NCBI GenBank assembly: GCA_002428935.1
Contig: DIYG01000090.1
Location: 13,400 to 35,747, forward strand
DNA length: 22,348 nucleotides
Reading direction: 5' to 3'
Source: Halieaceae bacterium UBA6060
GTDB taxonomy: Bacteria; Pseudomonadota; Gammaproteobacteria; Pseudomonadales; Halieaceae
In this document: in pieces, positions 14,594 to 22,290 of the stretch
Numbering within the stretch: the first letter of the stretch is position 1
How the letters are laid out: the number at the start of each line of letters is the position of its first letter
Notes under the pieces: model-generated
What the model was told of the DNA's origin: nothing
Database searches by the model: none
The model's input: only the letters and a program-made list of their open reading frames with translations
Made by a program: the position numbers and the translations under genes

Positions 14594-15574
14594 ATGACCC
14601 CCACTCTCCCGCTCGGAGCCAATGGCCCGTTAATGCCGGCGCTAGGTCTTGGCTGCATGGGCATGTCCGAATTCTATGGCGAGACTAATGACGAGCAGTC
14701 GCTGGCGGTGCTGGCCCGCGCCCATGAGCTGGGCGTGCGCATGTTCGACACCGCTGACATGTATGGGAATGGCCACAATGAAGAACTGCTGGCCCGCTTT
14801 CTGAAAACGGGTGGGCGGGAAGCCTTCATCGCCACCAAGTTCGGTATCCGCAAGGCGCCGGGCGAATATGCCCGCACCATCGACAACAGCCCCGATTACA
14901 TCCGCGAGGCCTGTGACGCATCATTACGGCGTCTCGGGGTCGAGCGGATCGATCTTTACTATCTTCACCGCGCCGAAGCAGCACGACCGATCGAGGAAAC
15001 GATGGAGACATTGGCCGGTCTGGTGCAGGCGGACAAGATCGCCCATATCGGCCTTAGCGAAGTCTCCGCCGAAACCTTGCGTCGAGCCCACGCAGTGCAT
15101 CCAGTGGCGGCTGTGCAAAGCGAATTCTCCCTGACTACCCGCGACATGGAAGTCGAAGTGCTACCGGCGTGCCGGGAACTGGGCGTCGCCTTCGTCGCCT
15201 ACAGCCCGCTTGGACGCGGGTTGCTATCCGGCATTATGAAGAGCGGAGATCTCGCGAAGAATGATTTTCGCCGCAGCGCGCCCCGCTTTGCCGGAGACGC
15301 ACTGGAGGCAAACCTGGCCCGTCTAGATACGCTGCGCGCCATCGCCGATCAGAACGAGGTGACGCCATCGCAAATCGCGCTGGCCTGGGTGCTGTCCAAG
15401 GGTGTGTTCGCCATCCCCGGCACCAAACGACTGAGCTATCTGGAACAGAACACCGTCTCCGCCGGCCTACATCTCTCCGCCAACGAGATCGACCAGCTCG
15501 ACCACGCCTATGTGCCCGGCAGCTTCATTGGCGATCGCTACACTGCCGAAGGGATGAAGGGAGTCGACGCATGA
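14594..15574 (+). CDS. Aldo/keto reductase
   Basis: The 326-residue protein is an NADPH-dependent TIM-barrel aldo/keto reductase of the YakC/AKR13-like type (GLGCMGMSEFYG near the N-terminus). The catalytic tetrad is visible: D52 and Y57 in FDTADMYG, K82 in ATKFG, and H125 in YYLHR. The cofactor-binding C-terminal part includes PLGRGLLSG, and AIPGTKRLSYLEQN for the phosphate of NADPH. I start at ATG 14594, where GGAG lies 7 bases upstream; an ATG at 14573 would add seven residues without a ribosome site. It probably reduces aldehydes or ketones; substrate not determinable. Likely controlled by the divergent LysR protein. Confidence 0.93.
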   Translation: MTPTLPLGANGPLMPALGLGCMGMSEFYGETNDEQSLAVLARAHELGVRMFDTADMYGNGHNEELLARFLKTGGREAFIATKFGIRKAPGEYARTIDNSPDYIREACDASLRRLGVERIDLYYLHRAEAARPIEETMETLAGLVQADKIAHIGLSEVSAETLRRAHAVHPVAAVQSEFSLTTRDMEVEVLPACRELGVAFVAYSPLGRGLLSGIMKSGDLAKNDFRRSAPRFAGDALEANLARLDTLRAIADQNEVTPSQIALAWVLSKGVFAIPGTKRLSYLEQNTVSAGLHLSANEIDQLDHAYVPGSFIGDRYTAEGMKGVDA

Positions 15575-15667
15575 ACCTCAAAATCACGCGCTTTCCTCCC
15601 ACTGTCGTGCCTCTGTCAGGTGCTTGTCGTGTGCTCGGCGTGATCCAACAAAAGTAGCAACGTAGAC

Positions 15668-15697
15668 TGAGGCCAAACTTCCTAAAGGAAAGCCTCA
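15668..15697 (+). promoter_or_regulatory. Inverted repeat enclosing the XRE ribosome site
   Basis: TGAGGC (15668-15673) pairs with GCCTCA (15692-15697, including the A of ATG), and inside it TTCC (15679-15682) pairs with GGAA (15687-15690) around TAAA. The Shine-Dalgarno AAAGGAAAG is in the inner 3' arm, so the fold would block translation. Alternatively the outer repeat is a DNA operator for the XRE protein. Confidence 0.45.
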
Positions 15698-16140
15698 TGA
15701 GCATACCGATCAATACCCAGGTGCTGCTGGCCCTGCGAGATCGCTCCAAATGGTCCCAAGAGGAACTCGCGACTGCCGCAGGCTTGAGCACTCGAACCGT
15801 ACAAAGAGCCGAAGCCGGCGCTGATGCGTCACTGGAGACAATCCGAGCTCTCGCTGCGGCCCTGGATACGGACCAGGCGTTCCTGGTGACCCGGTCCGAT
15901 CCCATCAAGGCGGGTTACACGGTGTCGGAAAACAAGCGCGAGCGATTCTGGTGCGTGTTCTTCACGACCCTGGGCTGCCTCTGTGCTTATGCGGGCATTA
16001 CTTATTCAATGCTTATTGGACATACCCCAGCCCGATATGCGGGGCTATCGATGGGGATTCTGGGCGCTCTTTGCGGCGGTTTCTGTTTCTTGATGTCTCG
16101 TTACTACGAACGCCGTGCCGCTAGAGCCGACCCCGACTAG
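15697..16140 (+). CDS. XRE helix-turn-helix protein with two C-terminal membrane helices
   Basis: The 147-residue protein has an N-terminal XRE/HTH_3 domain (about residues 8-64: VLLALRDRSKWSQEELATAAGLSTRTVQRAEAGADASLETIRALAAAL). After a linker come two hydrophobic segments (about 86-105, WCVFFTTLGCLCAYAGITYSML, and 113-132, AGLSMGILGALCGGFCFLM) and a basic tail. It is thus a membrane-tethered DNA-binding protein, presumably sensing the membrane or a ligand there. Regulators of this build exist in many proteobacteria but I cannot name a target. The start is supported by AAAGGAAAG 4-5 bases upstream. It stands alone, with a convergent TetR gene following. Confidence 0.8.
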   Translation: MSIPINTQVLLALRDRSKWSQEELATAAGLSTRTVQRAEAGADASLETIRALAAALDTDQAFLVTRSDPIKAGYTVSENKRERFWCVFFTTLGCLCAYAGITYSMLIGHTPARYAGLSMGILGALCGGFCFLMSRYYERRAARADPD

Positions 16141-16149
16141 CAAGAACAC

Positions 16150-16743
16150 TCACGGCTCTTCCCGCTCGATCAAACGGGTTGCCTGCCTCGCAACGGTAAC
16201 CAGCTCGTCCTGAGAAAAGACGCCTCTTCCTAGCACACGAACAGCTACCAACGTGGCCATAAAGGTCTTCGCCGTCGCTTCTGCGTTAATGTGACTCGGT
16301 ATCTCATCGCGCGCTTGACCAACCTCGATGCACCGCCGGAAGAAACCTTCGGTCTCCCGCAGGCCCTTGGTGACGAGTTCCGAGACATCTTTCTCGTGCT
16401 GCAAAATTTCCAGCGCTGTATTAATAAGGAAGCAGCCTTTGCGCTGCTTGTCTTCCGTGGTCTCAGCGATGACAGAATCGAAGAGGCCCGAGATAGCAGC
16501 TCGCGGGTCATCCAACGCCTCTAGCTCTCCAAGCACCTGCCGGCGATTCTCCTGGTCGTATTTGGTCAGGGATCGAATAAACAGTTGATGCTTGCCACCG
16601 AAGGCGTTGTACAGACTCCCTCGGGTTACGCCCGTGGCCGCCAACAGATCCGCCATAGACGCATTTCCATAACCCTTTTCCCAGAACACCTGCATTGCGC
16701 AGTCTACGGCCGCCTCCTCATCAAAGGCTTTTTCCCAAGGCAT
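16150..16743 (-). CDS. TetR-family repressor of the detoxification operon
   Basis: The 197-residue protein has the TetR DNA-binding domain (about residues 3-50: WEKAFDEEAAVDCAMQVFWEKGYGNASMADLLAATGVTRGSLYNAFGGKHQLFIRSL) of the type often found beside oxidative or electrophile stress genes. Its C-terminal domain is helical and includes a cysteine in KGCFLINTALE (about residue 103), a position where some family members sense electrophiles. The start at 16743 has GGAGAGGG just upstream; a longer frame to 16803 would run through the promoter and is rejected. It diverges from the five-gene operon starting at 17021. The matching boxes at both promoters imply it represses itself and the operon. Confidence 0.9.
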   Translation of the reverse strand: MPWEKAFDEEAAVDCAMQVFWEKGYGNASMADLLAATGVTRGSLYNAFGGKHQLFIRSLTKYDQENRRQVLGELEALDDPRAAISGLFDSVIAETTEDKQRKGCFLINTALEILQHEKDVSELVTKGLRETEGFFRRCIEVGQARDEIPSHINAEATAKTFMATLVAVRVLGRGVFSQDELVTVARQATRLIEREEP

Positions 16744-16773
16744 AAGCCCTCTCCATCGCACACCATTGGCACT

Positions 16774-16803
16774 TTTATAGCATGTTAGTACCACTTGGTA
16801 CAA
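16774..16803 (-). promoter_or_regulatory. TetR gene promoter with TACCA-N2-TGGTA operator
   Basis: On the minus strand TTGTAC (-35, plus 16798-16803) and TATAAA (-10, plus 16774-16779) are 18 bases apart. The 12-bp perfect palindrome TACCACTTGGTA (16789-16800) overlaps the -35 and spacer, fitting autorepression. Confidence 0.6.
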
Positions 16804-16928
16804 TTTAGACTGATATCCGAAAAATTATTATCTCTCAGCAATAGCCAAATAAATGATTTAAATACAATAGTTTATGATTTACTCAAGGAGAACGTTTCAG
16901 TACCAAAGCAAGAAATTGAAAATTTTTG

Positions 16929-16971
16929 TTGACCGATCGGTTTAATCATTTATAGTTTGAACCATCTGGTA
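16929..16971 (+). promoter_or_regulatory. Detoxification operon promoter with two palindromes
   Basis: TTGACC (-35, 16929-16934) and TATAGT (-10, 16951-16956) are 16 bases apart in an A+T-rich region. AACCATCTGGTA (16960-16971), one mismatch from a perfect TACCA-N2-TGGTA palindrome and closely matching the box at the TetR promoter, covers the expected transcription start. A separate 10-bp palindrome ACCGATCGGT (16932-16941) overlaps the -35 and could be a second site. A lone TACCA half-site lies at 16911. Confidence 0.6.
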
Positions 16972-17020
16972 CAGACAAGCCTTGCCAGGTTTCAACCCAA
17001 ACCAATATGGAGATAGACCA

Positions 17021-17587
17021 ATGACTGACTTCACTTTCCACAACGCCGAAACCGCCCCACAAGCGAGCAAGCCCCTGGTTGCCGCCGCGACATCCGCGTT
17101 TGGCTTTTTTCCGAATCTGCTGGCGGGCATGGCTGAAGCACCCGCCCTTCTCGAGGGATACATGACTCTCGCCGGGATCTTCGACAAGACGAATCTGAGC
17201 GAGACCGAGCGCCAGATCATTCTGATGACCAACAACCGTTTGAACGGCTGCACCTATTGCATGGCGGCCCACACCACCATCTCCCAGGGTGCCAAAGTAC
17301 CGGCGGATGTAATTGATGCTTTACGCAACGGCACGGCGATCGCGGATCCAAAGCTGGAAGCTCTTCGCCAGTTCTCTATTGCCGTAAATGAGCATCGAGG
17401 CTGGGTCGATGAAGCTGACGTGGAGGCGTTTCTCGCCGCGGGCTACACCAGGCAAACCGTGCTTGAGGTCATTCTCGGGACGAGTCTTAAGGTCATGTCC
17501 AACTACACCAACCACATCGCCAAAACTCCCGTTGACGGAGCATTTCAGGCAAATGCGTGGACCGCCGGCGAACGCCAGGCCGCTTAA
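17021..17587 (+). CDS. Carboxymuconolactone decarboxylase (AhpD-like) family protein
   Basis: The 188-residue protein has an AhpD-like helical fold with the redox motif CTYC at C77-C80 and the conserved histidine H84 (NGCTYCMAAHTT). These residues form the thiol relay in alkylhydroperoxidase relatives, so a peroxidase or thiol-disulfide function is more likely than lactone decarboxylation. GGAGA lies 7-8 bases before ATG 17021; the frame extends upstream to 16982 but without a ribosome site. It is the first gene of the probable operon, behind a promoter with TetR boxes, and the thioredoxin-fold gene follows after 54 bases. Confidence 0.9.
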   Translation: MTDFTFHNAETAPQASKPLVAAATSAFGFFPNLLAGMAEAPALLEGYMTLAGIFDKTNLSETERQIILMTNNRLNGCTYCMAAHTTISQGAKVPADVIDALRNGTAIADPKLEALRQFSIAVNEHRGWVDEADVEAFLAAGYTRQTVLEVILGTSLKVMSNYTNHIAKTPVDGAFQANAWTAGERQAA

Positions 17588-17641
17588 ACCCCAAGACGGT
17601 GGCTCACACCCGAGCCACCCAATCCCACAGGAGGAATAGCC

Positions 17642-18187
17642 ATGTTGCTCGACACCCCAAAAGTCGATACGGGGTTCATCGCGCCGGATTTCACACTGGC
17701 AGACCCCGATGGCATCAACTACACGATGTCGGAGCAGTTGGGTGAGCGGGGTCTATTGATTGCGTTCATTTGCAATCACTGTCCTTACGTACAGGCTATC
17801 GCCCATCGACTCGCAGAGGACGCCCGGGAGCTAGAACGTTCGGGCATCAACGTCTTGGCGGTCATGTCCAACGACTATCGACTGGTGGAATTTGACAGCC
17901 CTTCGTTCATGAAGCGCTTTGCCGCTCACCACGACTTTTCATTTCCCTACTTGGTTGATGAGGACCAGTCGGTAGGCAAGGCCTATGGAGCTGTCTGCAC
18001 GCCGGACTTCTTCGGCTTCAACCGGCACGGCGAACTTCAATATCGAGGCCGACTCGATAACGCGCGGATGGGCAATTCCGAGAACCGCACCCGAGAGCTG
18101 GTTAACGCCATGCACCTCATCGCCGAAACCGACAAGGGACCCGAACTTCAGCACGCCAGCCTTGGCTGCTCAATTAAATGGAACTAA
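17642..18187 (+). CDS. Thioredoxin-fold (redoxin/AhpC-TSA-like) protein
   Basis: The 181-residue protein has the peroxiredoxin-like opening GFIAPDFTLADPDG, the redox pair CNHC at C44-C47 (IAFICNHCPYV), a cis-proline region AVCTPDFFGF containing another cysteine (C119) and RGRLDN near the end of the fold. It ends in a cysteine-containing tail (SLGCSIKW). It resembles the widespread 'thioredoxin family protein' group with a CxxC in place of a single peroxidatic cysteine. It has no signal peptide, so it is cytoplasmic. AGGAGG lies 6-7 bases before ATG. In this operon it could reduce the AhpD-like protein or the GSTs; that is inference. Confidence 0.88.
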   Translation: MLLDTPKVDTGFIAPDFTLADPDGINYTMSEQLGERGLLIAFICNHCPYVQAIAHRLAEDARELERSGINVLAVMSNDYRLVEFDSPSFMKRFAAHHDFSFPYLVDEDQSVGKAYGAVCTPDFFGFNRHGELQYRGRLDNARMGNSENRTRELVNAMHLIAETDKGPELQHASLGCSIKWN

Positions 18188-18198
18188 GGAGAAAACTG

Positions 18199-18876
18199 AT
18201 GATTGATCTATACACCTGGGTAACCCCCAACGGCTGGAAAGTGTCCGCCACCCTGGAAGAACTCGAACTGCCATACACCGTAAAACCCATCGACATAACG
18301 ACCGGCGTGCAGAAGGACCCTGAATACGTAGCCATCAACCCCAATGGGCGCATTCCCGCCATTGTCGATCACGATGAGAACGGCCTAACCATTTTCGAGT
18401 CCGGCGCAATCATGCTGTATCTGGCTGAGAAGGCCGGCAAGCTCATTCCCCAAGACCTGCAAGGCCGATACAGCGTGATGCAATGGCTCATGTTTCAGAT
18501 GGGCGGCGTTGGCCCTATGCAGGGCCAGGCCAACGTCTTCTATCGGTACTTTCCCGAGAAGATCCCCGCGGCCATCGAACGCTATCAAAACGAAACCCGT
18601 CGTCTTTACAGCGTCCTTGATGCGCAACTGAGTAAACGGGAGTTTCTCGCTGGCGATTACTCCATTGCCGATATCGCCAATTGGAGCTGGGTCCGGGTGC
18701 ACAACTTTGCTGGCGTGAGCCTGGATGAGTTCCCCGCCCTCAAGCGCTGGCACGACCAGTTGGAGGCACGCCCGGCCCTCATCAAAGGCGCCGCGGTACC
18801 CCACGAAACCAGCTTCAATGAGCCTGAAAAGGAACTCAGCGCCATTGAAAACACCAAGAACATGATCTCCAAGTAA
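18199..18876 (+). CDS. Nu-class (YfcG/YghU/Ure2-like) glutathione S-transferase
   Basis: The 225-residue protein has a thioredoxin-fold N-terminal domain with TPNGWKVS at residues 9-16, the signature of Nu-class and Ure2-like GSTs. In these, Thr and Asn contact glutathione and the enzyme acts as a glutathione-dependent disulfide reductase and peroxidase. NGRIPAI supplies the cis-proline and FESGAIMLYLAEKAGK the glutamate/serine that binds glutathione. The C-terminal helical domain includes the SIADIANWSWV capping box. GGAGA 7 bases upstream fixes ATG 18199; an upstream in-frame ATG at 18178 overlaps the previous gene. The gap to that gene is 11 bases. Confidence 0.92.
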   Translation: MIDLYTWVTPNGWKVSATLEELELPYTVKPIDITTGVQKDPEYVAINPNGRIPAIVDHDENGLTIFESGAIMLYLAEKAGKLIPQDLQGRYSVMQWLMFQMGGVGPMQGQANVFYRYFPEKIPAAIERYQNETRRLYSVLDAQLSKREFLAGDYSIADIANWSWVRVHNFAGVSLDEFPALKRWHDQLEARPALIKGAAVPHETSFNEPEKELSAIENTKNMISK

Positions 18877-18922
18877 GCGATCTATGTCGCCCCTATTCCA
18901 ATCTTAAGCAGGAGCTTTACCA

Positions 18923-19552
18923 ATGAAACTCTACGATATGAAAGATGCCCCTAACCCACGTCGGGTGCGGGTGTTCCTTGCCGAAAAAGGCATCAAGCTC
19001 GACACCGTACAAATCGACATCATGGGCGGCGAAAATCTCCAGGAAGACTATCTAGCGGTTAATCCCCGAGGTGTATTGCCAACACTTCAGCTCGACAACG
19101 GATCTATCATCGACGAAGCCGCCGCAATCTGTCGGTATTTCGAGGATACGCATCCCGCGCCACCGCTGTTTGGTGACACCCCTCAATCGAAGGCCGCCGT
19201 CGAATCGTGGATCCGCCAAATAGAGACCGACGCCTTTACCCCAGCCGCCGATGTCTTGCGCAACACCAATCCCGTGTTTGAGAATCGCTCCGTTCCGGGC
19301 ACCTCTGACACCCCTCAGGTGCCTGCGCTCGCCGAACGCGGAGTGCAACGGATTCAGGGGTTTTACGCCAGACTCGATCAACATCTAGCAACGTCGTCCT
19401 ACGTTGCCCACAATTGCTTTACGGCTGCCGACATCACCGCCATGTGCGCGATCGACTTTGCTGAGTTTGTCGGCGTCGAAGTGCCCGCGGAACTGGTTAG
19501 ACTTGCCGAATGGCGAACGCGAGTATCTGCCAGACCCAGCGCCGCTGCTTAG
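18923..19552 (+). CDS. Glutathione S-transferase family protein
   Basis: The 209-residue GST starts MKLYDMKDAPNPRRVRVFLAEKGIKL and has the cis-proline motif GVLPTL, the glutathione contact region IIDEAAAICRYFE and a C-terminal capping box (TAADITAMCAIDFA). It is a paralogue of the GST at 1999-2619, sharing the AP-PRRV active-site segment and LRN...FENR. It differs from its operon neighbour, which is of another class, so the operon encodes two kinds of GST. GGAG lies 8 bases before the ATG. The gap from the previous gene is 46 bases and to the next is 26. Confidence 0.92.
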   Translation: MKLYDMKDAPNPRRVRVFLAEKGIKLDTVQIDIMGGENLQEDYLAVNPRGVLPTLQLDNGSIIDEAAAICRYFEDTHPAPPLFGDTPQSKAAVESWIRQIETDAFTPAADVLRNTNPVFENRSVPGTSDTPQVPALAERGVQRIQGFYARLDQHLATSSYVAHNCFTAADITAMCAIDFAEFVGVEVPAELVRLAEWRTRVSARPSAAA

Positions 19553-19578
19553 CTTGGTGATCCCACTGGAGTGCACCC

Positions 19579-20256
19579 ATGGCCACAACCTTTGCCTTTG
19601 ACGTTTACGGCACGCTCATCGATCCCCTTGGCATCGCCACGGAATTACAAACCTACGGGGGAGAAAAGGCACAGGGTGCGGCGGAACTGCTGAGATCCAA
19701 ACAACTGGAATACAGCTTTCGCCGCGCGGTCATGGGAGCTTATCTACCCTTCACGGAGGTTACCGGTGCGGCTCTGAATTATGCTTGTGATGTCGCCGGA
19801 CTTACCCTAAGTGAAAAAGCCAGACAGTCGATCATGGCCCAGTATCGTGAGCTTCCGACCTTTCCCGAGGTACAAACCGCTCTTGCCTCGCTCCGCGATG
19901 CCGATGCCGATGCCGATGCCCGGGTATTCGCCTTTTCCAACGGTATGCCTGCTGATGTGGCGGCACTCCTCGATCACGCGGGTATCAGCGAGTTCTTTGA
20001 AGGCGTTGTGAGCGTTGATGACGTACAAACTTTTAAGCCCGATCCCAGGGTTTACGCGCATTTCACCACTGTGACGGAATCCAAGCCAGAGAATACCTGG
20101 CTGGTATCGAGCAATGCCTTCGATGTTATAGGAGCTGCCGCCTGCGGCTGGAATACTGCCTGGGTTCGAAGAAGCTCAAAAGCACCGTTTGATGCCTGGG
20201 AACACACGCCCGATCGGGTGCTTTCGAGCCTGGATGAAACTGTCGGCCTACTCTAG
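19579..20256 (+). CDS. Haloacid dehalogenase, type II (HAD superfamily)
   Basis: The 225-residue protein matches L-2-haloacid dehalogenases. The nucleophile is D8 in FDVYGTLID and the halide-pocket arginine is in KQLEYSFRRAVMG. SNG follows (FAFSNG), then lysine and tyrosine in FKPDPRVY, and the SSNAFDVIGA motif carries the last acidic residue. All key positions of the family appear present, so hydrolysis of 2-haloalkanoic acids is credible. A stretch of DADADADA (about residues 107-114), encoded by four exact GATGCC units, sits between a helix and the FAFSNG strand. GGAG is 7 bases before the ATG. As the last gene of the cluster it supports a role in handling halogenated compounds. Confidence 0.9.
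   Translation: MATTFAFDVYGTLIDPLGIATELQTYGGEKAQGAAELLRSKQLEYSFRRAVMGAYLPFTEVTGAALNYACDVAGLTLSEKARQSIMAQYRELPTFPEVQTALASLRDADADADARVFAFSNGMPADVAALLDHAGISEFFEGVVSVDDVQTFKPDPRVYAHFTTVTESKPENTWLVSSNAFDVIGAAACGWNTAWVRRSSKAPFDAWEHTPDRVLSSLDETVGLL
19897..19920 (+). repeat. Four tandem GATGCC units within the dehalogenase gene
   Basis: Exact hexanucleotide repeat, four copies, coding Asp-Ala four times. Because the unit is six bases, copy-number change would keep the frame and vary only loop length. Confidence 0.9.
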
Positions 20257-20536
20257 TAACACAGGCCCATAGACATCCAAAACTGAACTGATGCAAGACA
20301 AGTATCAAGATTGCGCAAATCGCTGCTCTTTCTTGCGCTCGATCAATACCTCCAATGGCCGTTGTTAGAATATTCTGCTAGATTCAATAGAGCCAAACGA
20401 TACGTATTGGACGCCCTTCTTCGCTCCTAGTCGCGCTCTACAGGCACGACGAGCGAGGATTTTGTGCGCTCAATGCGAGCACTGACAGCGATCGGTCAAA
20501 GCGCGTCGATCACACTTATTGGGGAGAAATATTCAG

Positions 20537-22234
20537 ATGCATCGCGTCACAGCAATTGGAAAACTGAGCCGGTGGCTATCGGCGGGACTGTGCGCCGGCC
20601 TGGTCGCCGCACCGACCATGGCGGCCAAACCCATCGTGCACGACGCCGAGTTCTACGTCCTGCAAAAACAGCACGCAGAAAAGTGGGCTGCAGAGGACAA
20701 AGACCTCGACGCTAAACTGGCGGACTTTCGCAAGAAAAATGGCGGCAAACCGCCGAATATCATCTACATCCTCATCGACGATATCGGCTTCGGCGATCTG
20801 GGCAGCAAAACCCTAAACATGATCCGTGGCTATGAAACGCCGGCCATCAATGAAATTGCCGACGAGGGCATGCGCCTGGCGCGCATGTACACCGAGCCCT
20901 CCTGCACGCCCACCCGTGTCGCCTTTATGACCGGGCGCCAGCCCCATCGCAATGGCATGGGCAATACCGCCGTGGACATTTCCGGCTTTGGTCTGGCCGG
21001 CAAGGAAGTCACCCTGGCCGAGGTGCTCTCGGAGGCGGGCTACAACACCGCACACGTCGGTAAGTGGCACATGGGCGACATTCAGGAAGCCTGGCCTAAC
21101 AACCAGGGCTTTGACTGGGCCGCCTTCCCCATCCATCAGCAGGGTCAGCTGACCATCTACCACGATGACGCGGCCAACGAGCAAGTGAGCTGGGGCATCG
21201 GTGACAACAACTACAACGGCCGCTACACCATCGACGGTTGGCTTCGCACCGATGCATCGGCCATGGCCGTGGGCGTCGAGGCCGTCGGCAAAGGGGGTGT
21301 TCGAGAAGTCGACATGGAGCCCGGCGAGCGCTGGACAGAAGCCAAGTACGAAGAGATGAACTATCGCTATCAGCGCCAGGCCATGGAGCAGTTGCGCGAT
21401 TTGGCAAGCAAAGATGAGCCGTTCTTCCTTAACTACTGGCCGCTGTATCCCCTCACCGGCCCTCGCACGGCCTACGATGAGTACACCACCCCCAACGGCG
21501 GCAACTACGTCGAAAAAATGAAGCTCGTCGATAAGTGGGTTGGCGACATGATGGCGGAGATGGACCAACTGGGCATCGCCGACAACACGATCGTGGTGCT
21601 CATGGGTGACAACGGTCACTTCACCAAGTACGCACCGCAGTCGGGTTACACGCCCATGATCTTCCGCGGCGGCAAAGGCTACACCACGGAAGGTGGGGTG
21701 CGGGTCGATGCCTTTGTACGCTGGCCGGGCATGATCGAGGCCGACACCGTGGCCGGTGATATGGTCCATGTCTCGGACTTATTCACCACCCTGGCACGCC
21801 TCGGTGGGGCCATGGATGAAATCCCCCGGGACCGCTTGATCGATGGCCTGGATCAAACCGCGCTATTCCTTAACGGTGACACCCACGGTCGACGGGATTA
21901 CGTATTCCTCTACAACATCAATGCCCTCGAAGCGGTGGTGAAGGAGCAATACAAGTTAGCCATACCGGGCGGCAAGATCGAGAACGCGATCATTGCCAAC
22001 TTCTACGACCTGTTCCGAGACACGCGGGAGGAACACCCCGTATCAACGGAGATCGGGGCCTGGGGCGGTGCGAAATTTGTTCGCATGATCCAGCGGCACC
22101 AGATGCGCAAGCAGAAGTACCCAAGCGAACCTCCAGCCCGGGGCATGCCTTATGAGGGCATTGAAAACCTCCGTCCGGAGAGCAAAGCGGCGGTGCAAGA
22201 ATTTCTGTTCATGACGCAGACGCCAAAAATGTAG
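20537..22234 (+). CDS. Exported arylsulfatase-type sulfatase
   Basis: The 565-residue protein has a signal peptide (about residues 1-30, ending TMAA). The sulfatase fold shows the metal-binding pair D81-D82 (IYILIDDIGFGDLG), the formylglycine site C123-T-P-T-R in PSCTPTRVAFMTGRQPHR, lysine and histidine in HVGKWHMG, and the second metal site in VVLMGDNGHF. The cysteine must be oxidised to formylglycine by a maturation enzyme, which is not in this window. It acts in the periplasm on sulfate esters; the substrate is not evident, though algal sulfated compounds are a typical target in marine bacteria. GGGGAG lies 10 bases before ATG 20537; a TTG at 20519 would overlap that ribosome site. It stands alone, followed by a strong terminator. 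Confidence 0.93.
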   Translation: MHRVTAIGKLSRWLSAGLCAGLVAAPTMAAKPIVHDAEFYVLQKQHAEKWAAEDKDLDAKLADFRKKNGGKPPNIIYILIDDIGFGDLGSKTLNMIRGYETPAINEIADEGMRLARMYTEPSCTPTRVAFMTGRQPHRNGMGNTAVDISGFGLAGKEVTLAEVLSEAGYNTAHVGKWHMGDIQEAWPNNQGFDWAAFPIHQQGQLTIYHDDAANEQVSWGIGDNNYNGRYTIDGWLRTDASAMAVGVEAVGKGGVREVDMEPGERWTEAKYEEMNYRYQRQAMEQLRDLASKDEPFFLNYWPLYPLTGPRTAYDEYTTPNGGNYVEKMKLVDKWVGDMMAEMDQLGIADNTIVVLMGDNGHFTKYAPQSGYTPMIFRGGKGYTTEGGVRVDAFVRWPGMIEADTVAGDMVHVSDLFTTLARLGGAMDEIPRDRLIDGLDQTALFLNGDTHGRRDYVFLYNINALEAVVKEQYKLAIPGGKIENAIIANFYDLFRDTREEHPVSTEIGAWGGAKFVRMIQRHQMRKQKYPSEPPARGMPYEGIENLRPESKAAVQEFLFMTQTPKM

Positions 22235-22252
22235 CCACAAATGGCTTAAAGC

Positions 22253-22290
22253 AACGCCGGTCGGAGAGCCCCTCCCACCGGCGTTTTTTT
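22253..22290 (+). terminator. Intrinsic terminator of the sulfatase gene
   Basis: A 9-bp perfect stem (AACGCCGGT 22253-22261 with ACCGGCGTT 22277-22285), with GGAG/CTCC able to pair inside the loop, is followed by seven T. It lies 18 bases after the stop codon. Confidence 0.93.

Noticed and set aside
20813..21769. 318-codon open frame on the minus strand inside the sulfatase gene
   Set aside because: It is the antisense shadow of a high-GC gene with all sulfatase motifs on the plus strand. Its translation is rich in histidine, valine and glycine and has no domain character.
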